From JAHJQZ01 sp963675235 (GTDB taxonomy: Bacteria; Pseudomonadota; Alphaproteobacteria; Rhizobiales; Devosiaceae), in NCBI GenBank assembly GCA_963675235.2, contig CAXXFU010000017.1:744001-808000 (forward strand): a stretch of 64,000 bases of DNA. Direction: 5' to 3'. Both the position numbers and the translations under genes were made by a program. This document shows, one piece after another, positions 26,954 through 36,882 of this stretch (the first letter of the stretch is position 1; each line of letters begins with the position of its first letter). Under the pieces are notes generated by a model. That model saw nothing but the letters and a program-made list of their open reading frames with translations. It was not told the origin of the DNA and searched no databases.

Positions 26954-28213
26954 TTAGCTCTTGCCGTGGCCGCGCCACAGGAACCGTGAGGCGATGAACA
27001 CCGCGACGAAGGCCGCTGGCGTCACCGCCGCCATTACCCATTCCTTGTCCCAGTGCAGCGCGTGAATCGGGCCGGCGAAGGCATAGCCGAGAATGCCGAC
27101 GAGATAATAGGTGATGGCGATCACCGACAGGCCCTCGACCGTCTGCTGCAGGCGGAACTGGGACCGCGCCGTCTTCGAGATGGTTCCCAATATCTCGGAG
27201 TTCTGGATCTCGAGATCGAGCCCGTTGCGGGCATTGAGCATCATCGCCGCCCGTTCGATGCGCCGGGTCGCCGATTGCAGGCGTTTCTCGGTAGCGGCCA
27301 GGGTCCTGAGCGCCGGGCCGACGCGGTTTTCGAGATAGACCGAGATGTTCGAGCCCGTTCCTGTCGCCCGGTCGCCGAGATTTTTCAGCCGGTCCGAGAC
27401 GATCTCGCCATAGGCCTGTGACGCGGCAACGCGGTAGTTGAGTCGGTCGTTGATGACGGCGACGCGCTGGGCCAGCGAACTGAGCTCGGCAATGGCGGCG
27501 TCTGCCTCGCCGACGCCGTCGATCTCGGGCAGGCGGTTGAGCATGTGCGACACCTCGGCCTCGAGCGCCGCCAACTCGCCGGCAACCGCCCTGACCGGCG
27601 GCAGGCCGATGAGCGCCAGCTTGGAATAGGTCTCGATCTCGAGAAGACGCCGGGCCAGGATCGAGCGCCTGAGCGGGCTGAGCGCCGCGGCGGCGAGGTC
27701 GATATGAACGAAGCCGTCGTCGTCTTCGACGAGATCGGTGGCGATCTCAGCGGTACCGTTCTCGATGCCGACATGGCACAGGCTGGCCGGATTGAATTCC
27801 TCGAGAACGCGCGGCGGCACTTCGGTTTCGTCGATGACATCGATGGCGATCGCAGTCAGCAGCGACAGGTCACCGACGATCTCGAGGCCGATATCGTCGG
27901 GCAGGACCGGAATCTCGCCCGAGACCGCCGACCAGGTCAGTGTGACGAACTCGTTGTGAAACTCGAAGGTGACGGAAAAGCGTTCGTCGCCGGCGCGTTT
28001 GAAACTGTGCTGGCGGGTGTGGGCTGCAGGCATCGAAAGGCCCTTGCCGGCGCACCACTCTGTCAGCGCGGCCAGGACGTCGGAGACGCTTGCTTCGCCC
28101 GGTTCAGGCAGGAAAACCAGCCGCCGCACCTGGCAGGACGGCGGCACCATGACGACCGGGCGGGCATGCACCTCGTCGCGAATCGCGGCCCGATGCGGAT
28201 GATCGCTGAGCAT
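26954..28213 (-). CDS. DUF3422 family membrane protein
   Basis: This 419-residue protein belongs to the uncharacterised DUF3422 family of Proteobacteria. It begins HPHRAAIRDEVHARP, the family opening. A long helical region with heptad-like repeats covers about residues 215-345, and two C-terminal membrane helices lie at about 360-378 and 388-408. This layout suggests a membrane-anchored coiled coil. The ATG at 28213 has a strong ribosome site (GGGAGG). The frame continues open upstream, but that DNA is an exporter remnant. Function is unknown. Confidence 0.87.
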   Translation of the reverse strand: MLSDHPHRAAIRDEVHARPVVMVPPSCQVRRLVFLPEPGEASVSDVLAALTEWCAGKGLSMPAAHTRQHSFKRAGDERFSVTFEFHNEFVTLTWSAVSGEIPVLPDDIGLEIVGDLSLLTAIAIDVIDETEVPPRVLEEFNPASLCHVGIENGTAEIATDLVEDDDGFVHIDLAAAALSPLRRSILARRLLEIETYSKLALIGLPPVRAVAGELAALEAEVSHMLNRLPEIDGVGEADAAIAELSSLAQRVAVINDRLNYRVAASQAYGEIVSDRLKNLGDRATGTGSNISVYLENRVGPALRTLAATEKRLQSATRRIERAAMMLNARNGLDLEIQNSEILGTISKTARSQFRLQQTVEGLSVIAITYYLVGILGYAFAGPIHALHWDKEWVMAAVTPAAFVAVFIASRFLWRGHGKS

Positions 28214-28327
28214 GGCCTGTCCCTCCCCATGTCCCGTCAAACTACAACCATTCGATCGCGGTTCGAAAGGGGCAAGCCATGGAGGGATGCCGGACGGCCA
28301 GGTATTGCTGTCGCCCGCCAGAACGAC

Positions 28328-28600
28328 CTGCCCGCCCCGTGTCGCCAGAAAGGCGAAGCCAACGGACGAGTCGGCGCAGACGACGATGACCGACAGCATC
28401 GGGATCGCCGTTCCGTTGAACAGCATGCCGGCGATTGTCATGGCCAGGGTCGCCATCAGCATCTGCATCATTGCCGAGCAAGAAGCCGCGACACCGGCGA
28501 TTTTCCCGCGCTCCTCGAGCGCCAGCACGGCGGAAGCGGGGGCGAGGAAACTCGCGAACAGACTGCGCCGCGAAAGCGGCTTTCTGTTCTTTTCTGCCAT
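28328..28600 (-). pseudogene. C-terminal remnant of a Bcr/CflA-type exporter
   Basis: In this stretch the minus strand encodes about 78 residues that align without gaps to the C-terminus of the intact exporter next door (28800-30029). Matching blocks are VLALEERGKIAGVAAS with VLALEDHGPIAGSAAS, and the QMLMATLAM/NGTAIPMLSVI region with QMLLATVSM/DGTPLPMLAVI. By eye about half of positions agree. The rest of the exporter is absent, and the frame runs on without a stop into the DUF3422 gene. This looks like a decayed tandem duplicate. The remaining bases between 28214 and 28799 hold no other gene. Confidence 0.75.
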
Positions 28601-28799
28601 GGTTTCTGGCAGGGCAAGCTGCAGATTGCCGCTGGCATTGGGCGGGCACGGTCTGGCGCCGATCCGCCAATGGGTCTGCCATCGGCGGCCCCCGGAGCGG
28701 TGCACGAGACAACGGCAACCGATGTCTTGGGCAACCACCGCGACCAAAAGGGATGAGGGCGCGTTGTTTGCCGATCAAAACGCCAGGTGGCTGGGGCGA

Positions 28800-30029
28800 T
28801 TATTCGGCCGCCGCTTCCTGTGCCTCATCGGGTCCGTCTGTCTTTGCCGCCTGGCGTACCCGCACCGTCAGCACCGCCAGCGCATAGGTGCCGACGGCGC
28901 AGGTGGCGATCACCGCCAGCATCGGCAGCGGCGTGCCGTCGAACAGGGCCCCGCCGATGGCCATGGACACGGTGGCGAGCAGCATCTGCAGCGTGCCACC
29001 GAGCGAAGCCGCCGATCCGGCGATCGGGCCGTGGTCCTCGAGCGCCAGAACCATCGCTGCCGGCATGACGAAACCGAAGAAGGTGTTGGCCAGCATCAGC
29101 AGCACCACCATCAGCGGGAAGCTGTCGATGCCGAAGGCAAAGCTCAGGAACAAGAGCGTGGCGAACAGGGCATAAAAGAAGGTCGAGCCTCGCATCAGCC
29201 GCACCGGTCCAAGCCGGGCCATCAGGTTGGCGGCAAACTGCGAGGCGCCGAAAAAGCCGATGGCATTGGCGGCGAAAGCCAGGGCGAACTGCTCGGGCGT
29301 CAGGCCGAAATGCTCCATGTAGATGAATGAGGCGCTGCCGAGGAAAGTGAAGAATGCCGACATGCCGAGGGCACCGATGAAGGTCAGGCCCATAAAGGCC
29401 GGATCGCGGATCAAGACGCCGAAATTGTGAAGCATCGACCCCATCGAGAAGGCTTCGCGTCTCTCGGGCGGCAGCGTTTCAGGCAAGGCAAAGGCGTGCA
29501 GCGCCAGCGCCACGCCGGTCGCGAGGGTAACGGCGAGGAAGACCGCCCGCCAGCCGAACGGCCCGATGATCAGCGAGCCGACGAGCGGCGCCAGCATCGG
29601 CGAGATCGAGATGACCAGCATGATCGTCGACATCAGACGCGTTGCCTTGGCGCCGGTATAGCGGTCGCGGATGATGGCGCGCGGGATCGACATGACGCCG
29701 GCAGCGCCAAGCCCCTGGAAGAAGCGCAAAAGCATCAGTATCTCGATCGAGGGCGCAAAGGCACAGCCGATCGAGGCGGCGGCGAAGACAACCATGCCGA
29801 AATAGATCGGCGGCTTGCGGCCGAACATGTCGCTGGCCGGACCGTAGAACAGCTGCGAAACGCCAAAGGCGATGAAATAGGCCGTCAGCGTCATCTGCGC
29901 ATGCGCGGCCTCGGCGCCGAAATCATCGGCGATGGTCGGCAGGGCGGGCAGATACATGTCGATCGCAAACGGACCGATGGTCGACATCAGTCCGAGAATC
30001 AAGGCCATCTTCAAAAGATCGCGGTCCAT
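28800..30029 (-). CDS. MFS multidrug exporter, Bcr/CflA type
   Basis: This 409-residue transporter has the expected twelve hydrophobic helices. The N-terminal ALILGLMSTIGPFAIDMYLP is the classic Bcr/CflA opening. The first cytoplasmic loop reads GPASDMFGRKPPIYFG, the MFS motif A, and the FQGLGAAGVMSIPRAIIRD block with PMLAPLVG is typical of drug/proton antiporters. The ATG at 30029 places the first helix at the N-terminus. Substrates cannot be told from sequence. A decayed copy of its C-terminus lies just downstream. Confidence 0.92.
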   Translation of the reverse strand: MDRDLLKMALILGLMSTIGPFAIDMYLPALPTIADDFGAEAAHAQMTLTAYFIAFGVSQLFYGPASDMFGRKPPIYFGMVVFAAASIGCAFAPSIEILMLLRFFQGLGAAGVMSIPRAIIRDRYTGAKATRLMSTIMLVISISPMLAPLVGSLIIGPFGWRAVFLAVTLATGVALALHAFALPETLPPERREAFSMGSMLHNFGVLIRDPAFMGLTFIGALGMSAFFTFLGSASFIYMEHFGLTPEQFALAFAANAIGFFGASQFAANLMARLGPVRLMRGSTFFYALFATLLFLSFAFGIDSFPLMVVLLMLANTFFGFVMPAAMVLALEDHGPIAGSAASLGGTLQMLLATVSMAIGGALFDGTPLPMLAVIATCAVGTYALAVLTVRVRQAAKTDGPDEAQEAAAE

Positions 30030-30374
30030 CGAAAATCTCTCAAAATCGGGGGGCCCATGCCTATGACGCGCATGGCTGACAAGTAGTGGCAGTTGACGGC
30101 GGTCCGGGCCGCAAGCCGGAAATGTGGTGGTCGCGTGTGACAAGACCGGCACGCAAACCGCGCTCGGCCCTCATTTTCATGCGGGTGTTGCGTTCGGATT
30201 GGGCCGGGAAAGTCTGTCGGGCAGCAAATCTTGCCCGACCGTTCTAGTGTCCTTCAAACATGAGATAATGACAAGCCGGTTTTTCCGCTCGAGGCGCCAG
30301 GTGCGAGAACGGTCGAAATAACCTCGAAAAGCAAAAGACTTAGGCAATTTGCGCGGTCGGGTGCGCGCTTGCTC
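30030..30374. other. Intergenic region with one strong hairpin
   Basis: This 345-base stretch lies between the exporter start and the DUF1801 stop and has no gene. GTCGGGCA (30216-30223) and TGCCCGAC (30232-30239) form a perfect 8-base stem. Read on the minus strand it is followed by AGACTTT, so it might terminate the four-gene minus-strand operon about 135 bases upstream. The exporter promoter must lie in the lower half. Confidence 0.35.
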
Positions 30375-30773
30375 TCAGGCCGTGCTCGCCCGCCGCCCCG
30401 CGCGCTGTACCGCAACCGCCGTGGCATTCTCCTCGATGCGGCGCTTGACGATCTCGGTGATCAGCTCATCGGGGAGCGGCTTGTCCGGGGTGAACCGGAC
30501 CGTGCCCTTGGCCGTCTCGAATCCGGCGAGTTCGGCCTTCATGGCATCGATCAGCATCGGGCTCATCGGGTAGAAGCCGCAGTGATTCTTGAACGCCGCA
30601 TAGCAAACCAGCCCGCCGTCCTGCTTAAAGCCGGGTACGCCGTACACCATGGCTTCCCTGGCTTCGGGCGCGGCCTGTTTTACGAGGGCGCGGATATGTT
30701 CGAGCGCCATGCGCTGATCTTCGGGACGCTTGGCGAGATAAGCCTCGATCCTGCCGATTTCGGTGGCGCTCAT
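30375..30773 (-). CDS. DUF1801 family protein
   Basis: This 132-residue protein carries the DUF1801 fold, related to frataxin-like YdhG proteins. Visible blocks are ALVKQAAPEAREAMVYGVPGF, shortened here to EAMVYGVPGF, then YAAFKNHCGFYPMSP and KGTVRFTPDKPLPDELI. It is the last gene of the operon with ArsR and two SRPBCC proteins, and its ATG overlaps the stop of the preceding SRPBCC gene by four bases. DUF1801 genes often travel with ArsR/SRPBCC pairs. Its activity is not known. Confidence 0.85.
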   Translation of the reverse strand: MSATEIGRIEAYLAKRPEDQRMALEHIRALVKQAAPEAREAMVYGVPGFKQDGGLVCYAAFKNHCGFYPMSPMLIDAMKAELAGFETAKGTVRFTPDKPLPDELITEIVKRRIEENATAVAVQRAGRRASTA

Positions 30774-31252
30774 CTGAGAAGTCCTTTTTCGGCAATATAG
30801 ACCTCAGCCTTGGCAAGAGTCTGCAGGCCGAGCGTGTCGGCGTTGAAATCGAGCACGCGCTGGCGTGCCGCCATGGTCGGAAATGTCATTTGCATGGTGA
30901 CTTCGGTGCCGCCTTCGCGGTCGGCGAAGGAGATGATCTGGATAGGGGCGTCCTCGTCGTCGGGGCCGCTGCCGTGACGATGCGCAAAGGAATCCATCGG
31001 ATCGATGTCGGTGTAAAGGTGGTAGTTCTCATAGCGCGTGCCGTCCGGCCCGATCATGACGAATTTCCAGTGACCGCCGACGCGGAAGTCGCTGCTTTCA
31101 TGCTCGATGGTGAAACCATCCGGCCCCCACCAGTGAACAAGGTGCTCGGGCTTCGTGAACACCTCCCAGACCAGCGCCCGCGGCGCATCATAGACATGGG
31201 TGAGCGCAATCACCGGTTCGTCGTCAGGCAGATGGGAAGACTGTTTGTGCAT
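30770..31252 (-). CDS. SRPBCC (AHSA1-like) protein, second copy
   Basis: This 160-residue START-like protein has the AHSA1 pattern: ALTHVYDAPRALVWEVFTKPEHLVHWWGP near the N-terminus, DFRVGGHWKFVMIGPDG in the middle, and a long C-terminal helix. The fold forms a pocket for a hydrophobic ligand. The ATG at 31252 gives the normal N-terminus. It is the third gene of the ArsR-led operon and differs clearly from the adjacent SRPBCC gene. Ligand is unknown. Confidence 0.87.
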   Translation of the reverse strand: MHKQSSHLPDDEPVIALTHVYDAPRALVWEVFTKPEHLVHWWGPDGFTIEHESSDFRVGGHWKFVMIGPDGTRYENYHLYTDIDPMDSFAHRHGSGPDDEDAPIQIISFADREGGTEVTMQMTFPTMAARQRVLDFNADTLGLQTLAKAEVYIAEKGLLR

Positions 31253-31281
31253 GATCTTCTCCTCGGGCATCCGGGTATCGC

Positions 31282-31776
31282 TCAATTGCCCGTGCCGTCG
31301 GCAAGACCGGCGAGATAGGCATTGAGGCGATCGAGGAACATAGCCCAGCCGGCCTCGACGCCCATGGCCCTGACGCGTTCGAGATGATCGTGATTCTTGA
31401 ACAGAGACCGGCTGACCATGCGCGTCCGCCCGTTGCCCAGGTCCTCGAAGGTCACCGTGGCGATCACTTCCTCGTTTTGCGGCCGGTCGTCGTCCCAGCT
31501 GTCGGCATAGACCAGTTTTTCGGGCGCCTTGACCTGGTGATAGACGGCCTTGTTGGGGTAGACATTGCCTTGTCTGTCCCGCCAGTGGATGCGGTAGAAG
31601 CCGCCCTCGCGCACGTCCATCTCGCACAGGATTGTCTCGAAGCCGTCCGGGCAGAACCAGTTCGGAAAATGGTTCGGGTCCGTCCATGCCGCGAAAACCA
31701 GTTCGCGCGGGGCATCGAACTCGCGGGTCATGACGAGTTCGGGCAGTGCGTCGGTGCCGGTGTTGCCGTCAGTCAT
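31282..31776 (-). CDS. SRPBCC (AHSA1-like) protein, first copy
   Basis: This 164-residue protein has MTREFDAPRELVFAAWTDPNHFPNW, with the key block FDAPRELVFAAWTDP, followed by DVREGGFYRIHWRDRQGN and a C-terminal helix with MFLDRLNAYL. It lies 12 bases after the ArsR stop, so the two are co-transcribed. ArsR plus SRPBCC pairs are common, and the repressor is thought to respond to a ligand related to the SRPBCC pocket, though few are characterised. Confidence 0.88.
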   Translation of the reverse strand: MTDGNTGTDALPELVMTREFDAPRELVFAAWTDPNHFPNWFCPDGFETILCEMDVREGGFYRIHWRDRQGNVYPNKAVYHQVKAPEKLVYADSWDDDRPQNEEVIATVTFEDLGNGRTRMVSRSLFKNHDHLERVRAMGVEAGWAMFLDRLNAYLAGLADGTGN

Positions 31777-31788
31777 CTGTTTTCCTCG

Positions 31789-32127
31789 TCAATCGTCTCG
31801 TTCTGATTTCTGCAAAAGGGACAGATAGCCCTCGAGGCGATCGAAGCGCGCCTCCCAAAGCTTTCTGTATTCGGCCAGCCAGGTGTCGACCTCTTTCAGC
31901 GGCTCGGGATTGAGCTTGCGCGGCCGGTACTGGGCTTGACGTCCCTGTTCGACCAGGCCCGCCTTCTCCAGCACCTTCAGATGCTTGGAAATGGCCGCCA
32001 TCGACATGTCATGGGGTTCTGCCAGTTCTGTGACGCTCGCCTCTCCCGCAGCCAGGCGGGCAAGCATGTCGCGCCGCGTCGGGTCGGCCAGGGCGTTGAG
32101 GACGGTCGAGAGCGAGTCGGTGTGCAT
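31789..32127 (-). CDS. ArsR-family repressor of the SRPBCC operon
   Basis: This 112-residue winged-helix protein has ALADPTRRDMLARLAAGEASV, shortened here to LADPTRRDMLARL, then the recognition helix MSMAAISKHLKVLEKAGLV and wing QAQYRPRKLNPEPLKEV. It has no cysteine, so no metal site and no thiol sensor, consistent with the SRPBCC-linked subgroup. It heads a four-gene minus-strand operon. A dyad with AACC/GGTT arms lies about 30 bases upstream, suggesting autorepression. Confidence 0.9.
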   Translation of the reverse strand: MHTDSLSTVLNALADPTRRDMLARLAAGEASVTELAEPHDMSMAAISKHLKVLEKAGLVEQGRQAQYRPRKLNPEPLKEVDTWLAEYRKLWEARFDRLEGYLSLLQKSERDD

Positions 32128-32154
32128 GGCGGAACTTTGTGTTTAACCGTTTTG

Positions 32155-32176
32155 TTGATAACCTATTGGTTGAATA
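32155..32176 (-). promoter_or_regulatory. Likely ArsR operator
   Basis: AACC (32160-32163) and GGTT (32168-32171) flank a four-base centre inside an AT-rich stretch just upstream of the ArsR start. A second GGTTA-like half-site lies nearer the gene. AACC-N4-GGTT dyads are common before ArsR/SRPBCC pairs. Confidence 0.5.
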
Positions 32177-32291
32177 CTAAATCGGATCATTCGAGTCAAG
32201 TCCGTCCGCCGGCCGCGGCAATTCGCGGTTGCCATCATGTTGCCAGGCTAGGGGCAAAGGGCTATCTCCTAGCCCAACAAAGGAGCGGTTG

Positions 32292-33533
<1,242 letters not shown>

Positions 33534-33537
33534 AACG

Positions 33538-34137
33538 ATGGCCATCGTCCCCGGCACGGCGGGCTATGCCCAGGAAGCCCCGGACCTGCTCGACCGCTAC
33601 GAACGGCGGGAATTCGCCGACGTTCACTCCAAGACCATCCACCTGTTCCCCGCCGCGCCCGCCGATGCGCTCGATATCGGCGCCGGCACCGGGCGCGACG
33701 CCGGCGGCCTTGCCCGGCGTGGCTACGACGTCGTTGCTGTCGAGCCGGTCGCCGAAATGCGCGAAGGCGCCATCCGGCTTCATCCCGAGCCCAATATCAC
33801 CTGGGTCGATGACGGATTGCCCGATCTCAAGGTCGTTTCCGGGCTCGGCCTCAGTTTCGATCTCGTCATCATGAATGCCGTTCTGATGCATCTCGATACC
33901 AAAACAAGGGCGAAGGCGCTCACCACGATTGCGTCGCTGATACGGCCGAACGGCATTCTTGAACTGAGTTTCAGGCATGGCCCGGTGCCCGAAGGGCGCA
34001 CCATGTTTGACATTTCCGGTGACGAAATAACTCAGCTCGGACAGGGCCTCGGGCTTGAAACCATCTTCGAGGACGAGGCGCCCTCGGGCGAACAGGCCGG
34101 CGTCAGCTGGACACGCATGGTATTGCGCAAACCCTGA
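33538..34137 (+). CDS. Class I SAM-dependent methyltransferase
   Basis: This 199-residue protein has the SAM-binding glycine motif ALDIGAGTGRDAGGLARRGY near residue 42, an acidic residue after it (VVAVEP), and the motif around LIMNAVLMHLD, the typical order of class I methyltransferases. It starts four bases after the ispG stop, so it is probably co-transcribed. The substrate cannot be predicted. It ends normally with a beta strand (WTRMVLRKP). Confidence 0.87.
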   Translation: MAIVPGTAGYAQEAPDLLDRYERREFADVHSKTIHLFPAAPADALDIGAGTGRDAGGLARRGYDVVAVEPVAEMREGAIRLHPEPNITWVDDGLPDLKVVSGLGLSFDLVIMNAVLMHLDTKTRAKALTTIASLIRPNGILELSFRHGPVPEGRTMFDISGDEITQLGQGLGLETIFEDEAPSGEQAGVSWTRMVLRKP

Positions 34138-34164
34138 CCGACCGCCTTGCCGGTGTTTCGCCCG

Positions 34165-35403
34165 CTACTCCCCGGTCGCGAAACGCGCCCGTCCGACCAT
34201 GGCATAAAGGCACGCGCTTTCCCCCTTGATACCGGTGCCCATGCGGGCGCCTTCGCCGCGCGGCACGCAGGGGTGATCGGCGACCTCGCCGAAGGCCGAG
34301 TAGAAGATGTCGACGAAGCCGTCATTGAACACCACGCTCGGCGCCATGACGCCCCATTCCGAGAAGGGCTGATCGTGGGTGATCAGCGTTGTCCCGTCCT
34401 GCCAGTTAAGGCCGTCCGGCGAATAGGCGTAGCGGATCTCCTGGCTCTGATGGAAATCATCATCGCCAAGCGAGGTGTAGAAGGCATGATAGCCGCCATC
34501 CCGGTAATGGACCTCCTGGATGTTGAGCGGCAGCATGGTGGCTTTGATGTCGAGCGATGCCGGCAGATCGGACAGATCGAGGGCGTTGCTCATCTCGATT
34601 TGCGGCTCGGTCAGGCTCAAATCGGCAAAGGTCGCGCGCATCAGGGCAATGCCGTCCAGCCCGTCGCCGATGTCGCCGGGATCGTTCAGGCGCAGAGCCG
34701 TGTAGAATAGCTGGATCGCGCCGTCATCCGTCACCACGACGCTTGGCTCCTGCACACCGTTGCCATAGGCACGGCGGGAGGTGATGAAATCGAGAACGGG
34801 CGTATCGCGTAATTTCTCGAACACGTCGCCGTCGTCCATCAGCGCCTCTGCGATGGTTCTGCCGGCGAGTTCGATGCTGGCGCCGCCGATGGCATAGCGG
34901 GCCGGCACGAAACCGATATCGGCATTGTGCCCGGTGGCGCTGAAAAACAGGTAGAGCGCATCGCCAATCACGACCGGAAACGCCGTTTCGACCTTGTCGC
35001 TGTCATAGGTGCCCGGCTCGGGCACGAGCACCGGTTCGGGCCGGATCGTCCAGGTGCGGCCGTCATCGTCGCTGTGGGCATAAAGGATAGCGGCGCCGTG
35101 ATGGTTTTGCGGCCCGTTGGGATCGAGACAAGTGGAGAAAAACGCCTCGCTGTCGAACTGGTAGTCACTGGCATCGAAGGTGCCGTCGCCCTCGCGGTCG
35201 CAGAAGTGATTGGTGACGAACAGGTGATAGCCGCTCTGGTCGGCGATGACGCCCGGATCGGCGACAAATGTCGGCTGGCCGGACCTGCCGGCATCGACAA
35301 CCTTGGCGTTGTCGATCAGCTCGAACGACAATGGCGCGGCGGCAACGGGCAAAGCGCACAACATGGCGCCCATCAGTGCCGTGGGCAGAACGAAGACTCT
35401 CAA
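34165..35403 (-). CDS. Exported beta-propeller-like protein (glycosidase-like fold)
   Basis: This 412-residue protein has a signal peptide (LRVFVLPTALMGAMLCALPV, cleavage near AAA) and then DAGRSGQPTFVADPGVIADQ, with repeated strands of the kind found in five-bladed propellers of GH43/GH32-like proteins (YLFFSATGHN, IQLFYTALRLND, HAFYTSLGDDD, VDIFYSAFGEV). DREGDGTFDASD is an EF-hand-like calcium loop. The AGGAG at 35412-35416 (read on the minus strand) lies eight bases before a TTG at 35403, so TTG is the preferred start; an ATG at 35463 would lengthen the n-region. Catalytic residues are not certain. Confidence 0.72.
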   Translation of the reverse strand: MRVFVLPTALMGAMLCALPVAAAPLSFELIDNAKVVDAGRSGQPTFVADPGVIADQSGYHLFVTNHFCDREGDGTFDASDYQFDSEAFFSTCLDPNGPQNHHGAAILYAHSDDDGRTWTIRPEPVLVPEPGTYDSDKVETAFPVVIGDALYLFFSATGHNADIGFVPARYAIGGASIELAGRTIAEALMDDGDVFEKLRDTPVLDFITSRRAYGNGVQEPSVVVTDDGAIQLFYTALRLNDPGDIGDGLDGIALMRATFADLSLTEPQIEMSNALDLSDLPASLDIKATMLPLNIQEVHYRDGGYHAFYTSLGDDDFHQSQEIRYAYSPDGLNWQDGTTLITHDQPFSEWGVMAPSVVFNDGFVDIFYSAFGEVADHPCVPRGEGARMGTGIKGESACLYAMVGRARFATGE

Positions 35404-35616
35404 GACACGTGCTCCTGAAACGGGTGTTGCCCGCGTTCGGCATGACCGGTCAGGCAAAGGCATTTTGGTGTCGGTTTCGCGCGTCATGTGGTGTGCGAGC
35501 ACCGCATGTCGAGGCTGACGCGGCACAATCGACGATTTGACGCAGTTCGCCTGCCGCGCCGGCCGGCATGGCCAGGTCATGCTGCAAGCATGTTTCCCGA
35601 TTGCCTCGGGTGGACG

Positions 35617-36357
35617 CTAGGTCGGCGCCGTTCCGGTCGAAAACCGCCGATAGAGCCGCGCCGACAGGGCAAGATAGATGACGAAGAAGACGAATGTGAC
35701 CGGCATGGTGAGAACCGGCATGAACAGGCCGACTGGCGCCTGAACGAGAGATGGCGGCACCATCACGATCAACAGCCCGAGAATGAAGATCAGCGGCAGA
35801 ATGGTCAGGAAGCTGGCAAAAGCGATAAACCAGAAATGGCCCGAGGTCTCGCCGAGCGCCCGTTTCAGGGTCATCGCCCGCCCCTCCATCGCCACGCCGG
35901 GCAACAGGGTCACAAGCCGCACGGAGATGATGAACTGGATGATCATGGCCACCAGGCTGGCGGCAAAGCTGCCCGGCATGATCCTGCCGGTGTTTTCGGC
36001 GGCAAAAGCCAGTGCGGGAAGCACGTCGAGCATCCCGATCGCCAGAGCGATCATGCCGGCCCAGGCAAAATAGAGCCGGGCATGTTCCGTGCCGACGAAA
36101 CGGCGCGTGGGCACCGTCTCCCGGCCAACCAGAGCCTGCATCAACGCTACATTGAACGGCGCGGCGAAATAGGCGCCGGCCAGCGAGACCATGATGGTCA
36201 GAAATGTCTCGCCGAGCGGGCTTTGCGTCGTTTCTCCGAGAGCCTGCCCGACCATGCCGGCAATCGTGCCGATCAGGATCACGTACACAACTGCCGGCAG
36301 CATGGTGCGCACGAGACGGAACGCGTCGCCATAGGATGACTTGATGAGATCGATCAT
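35617..36357 (-). CDS. Polytopic membrane protein of unknown function
   Basis: This 246-residue protein has about six hydrophobic helices, with segments such as MLPAVVYVILIGTIAGMV, FAWAGMIALAIGMLDVLPAL, FIAFASFLTILPLIFILGLL and LTMPVTFVFFVIYLALSARL. I recognise no family motif or charged catalytic pair in the membrane. The next gene downstream is the exported propeller protein, 213 bases away, so co-transcription is doubtful. The YbaK-like gene ends 27 bases upstream of it. Codon use looks like its neighbours. Confidence 0.7.
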   Translation of the reverse strand: MIDLIKSSYGDAFRLVRTMLPAVVYVILIGTIAGMVGQALGETTQSPLGETFLTIMVSLAGAYFAAPFNVALMQALVGRETVPTRRFVGTEHARLYFAWAGMIALAIGMLDVLPALAFAAENTGRIMPGSFAASLVAMIIQFIISVRLVTLLPGVAMEGRAMTLKRALGETSGHFWFIAFASFLTILPLIFILGLLIVMVPPSLVQAPVGLFMPVLTMPVTFVFFVIYLALSARLYRRFSTGTAPT

Positions 36358-36384
36358 GACGCCTGCCCTGCTGCCTTGAGGCTT

Positions 36385-36855
36385 TTAACCCACCGGCTCG
36401 ACGCAGGCGTCGACCCAGGCGTCGCCGCAAAGCTCGGCCAGCCGGCTAAGCGGCACCCGCACCGAAGCATTGATCGAGCCGGCTGCCGGGATCAGCTCGT
36501 CATAGACCTTGAGGCTCTCGTCGAGATAGATCTTCATCGGCTGCGGCAGGCCGAACGGGCAGACACCGCCGACCTCATGGCTGGTCAGCCGCAACACGTC
36601 CTCGGCCCCCAGCATTTTCGGCCGCCCGCCGAAGGCGGCTTTCGACTTTTTGTTGTCGAGCCGGGCGTCGCCCTTGGTGACGAGCAGGAATTCCTCGTCC
36701 TTGACCCTGATGCACAGGGTCTTGGCGATCTGGCCGGGTTCGCAGCCGTGCACGCCGGCGGCGATGATGACGGTCTCGGTGGTCTTGTCGGTGACCATGA
36801 CGTCGAGATCGGGGGCACGCTCGGCCAGATCGGCCTTCACACTTTCAAGGCTCAT
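36385..36855 (-). CDS. YbaK/ProX-type aminoacyl-tRNA deacylase
   Basis: This 156-residue protein has the YbaK/EbsC fold, which hydrolyses mischarged tRNAs such as Cys- or Ala-tRNA(Pro). Key blocks are GVHGCEPGQIAKTLCIRV with the conserved lysine, LLVTKGDARLDNKK, LTSHEVGGVCPFGLP (the family GGV-P-G loop) and INASVRVPLSRLAEL. The precise tRNA specificity is not predictable. It sits 27 bases after the MOSC gene in a minus-strand run that begins with ispA. Confidence 0.88.
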   Translation of the reverse strand: MSLESVKADLAERAPDLDVMVTDKTTETVIIAAGVHGCEPGQIAKTLCIRVKDEEFLLVTKGDARLDNKKSKAAFGGRPKMLGAEDVLRLTSHEVGGVCPFGLPQPMKIYLDESLKVYDELIPAAGSINASVRVPLSRLAELCGDAWVDACVEPVG

Positions 36856-36882
36856 GTCGCGTTCTCTTCGTGTCGCTGGGAA

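Noticed and set aside
27545..28756. Open plus-strand frame across the DUF3422 gene and exporter remnant
   Set aside because: Antisense to a conserved family and low-complexity in composition.
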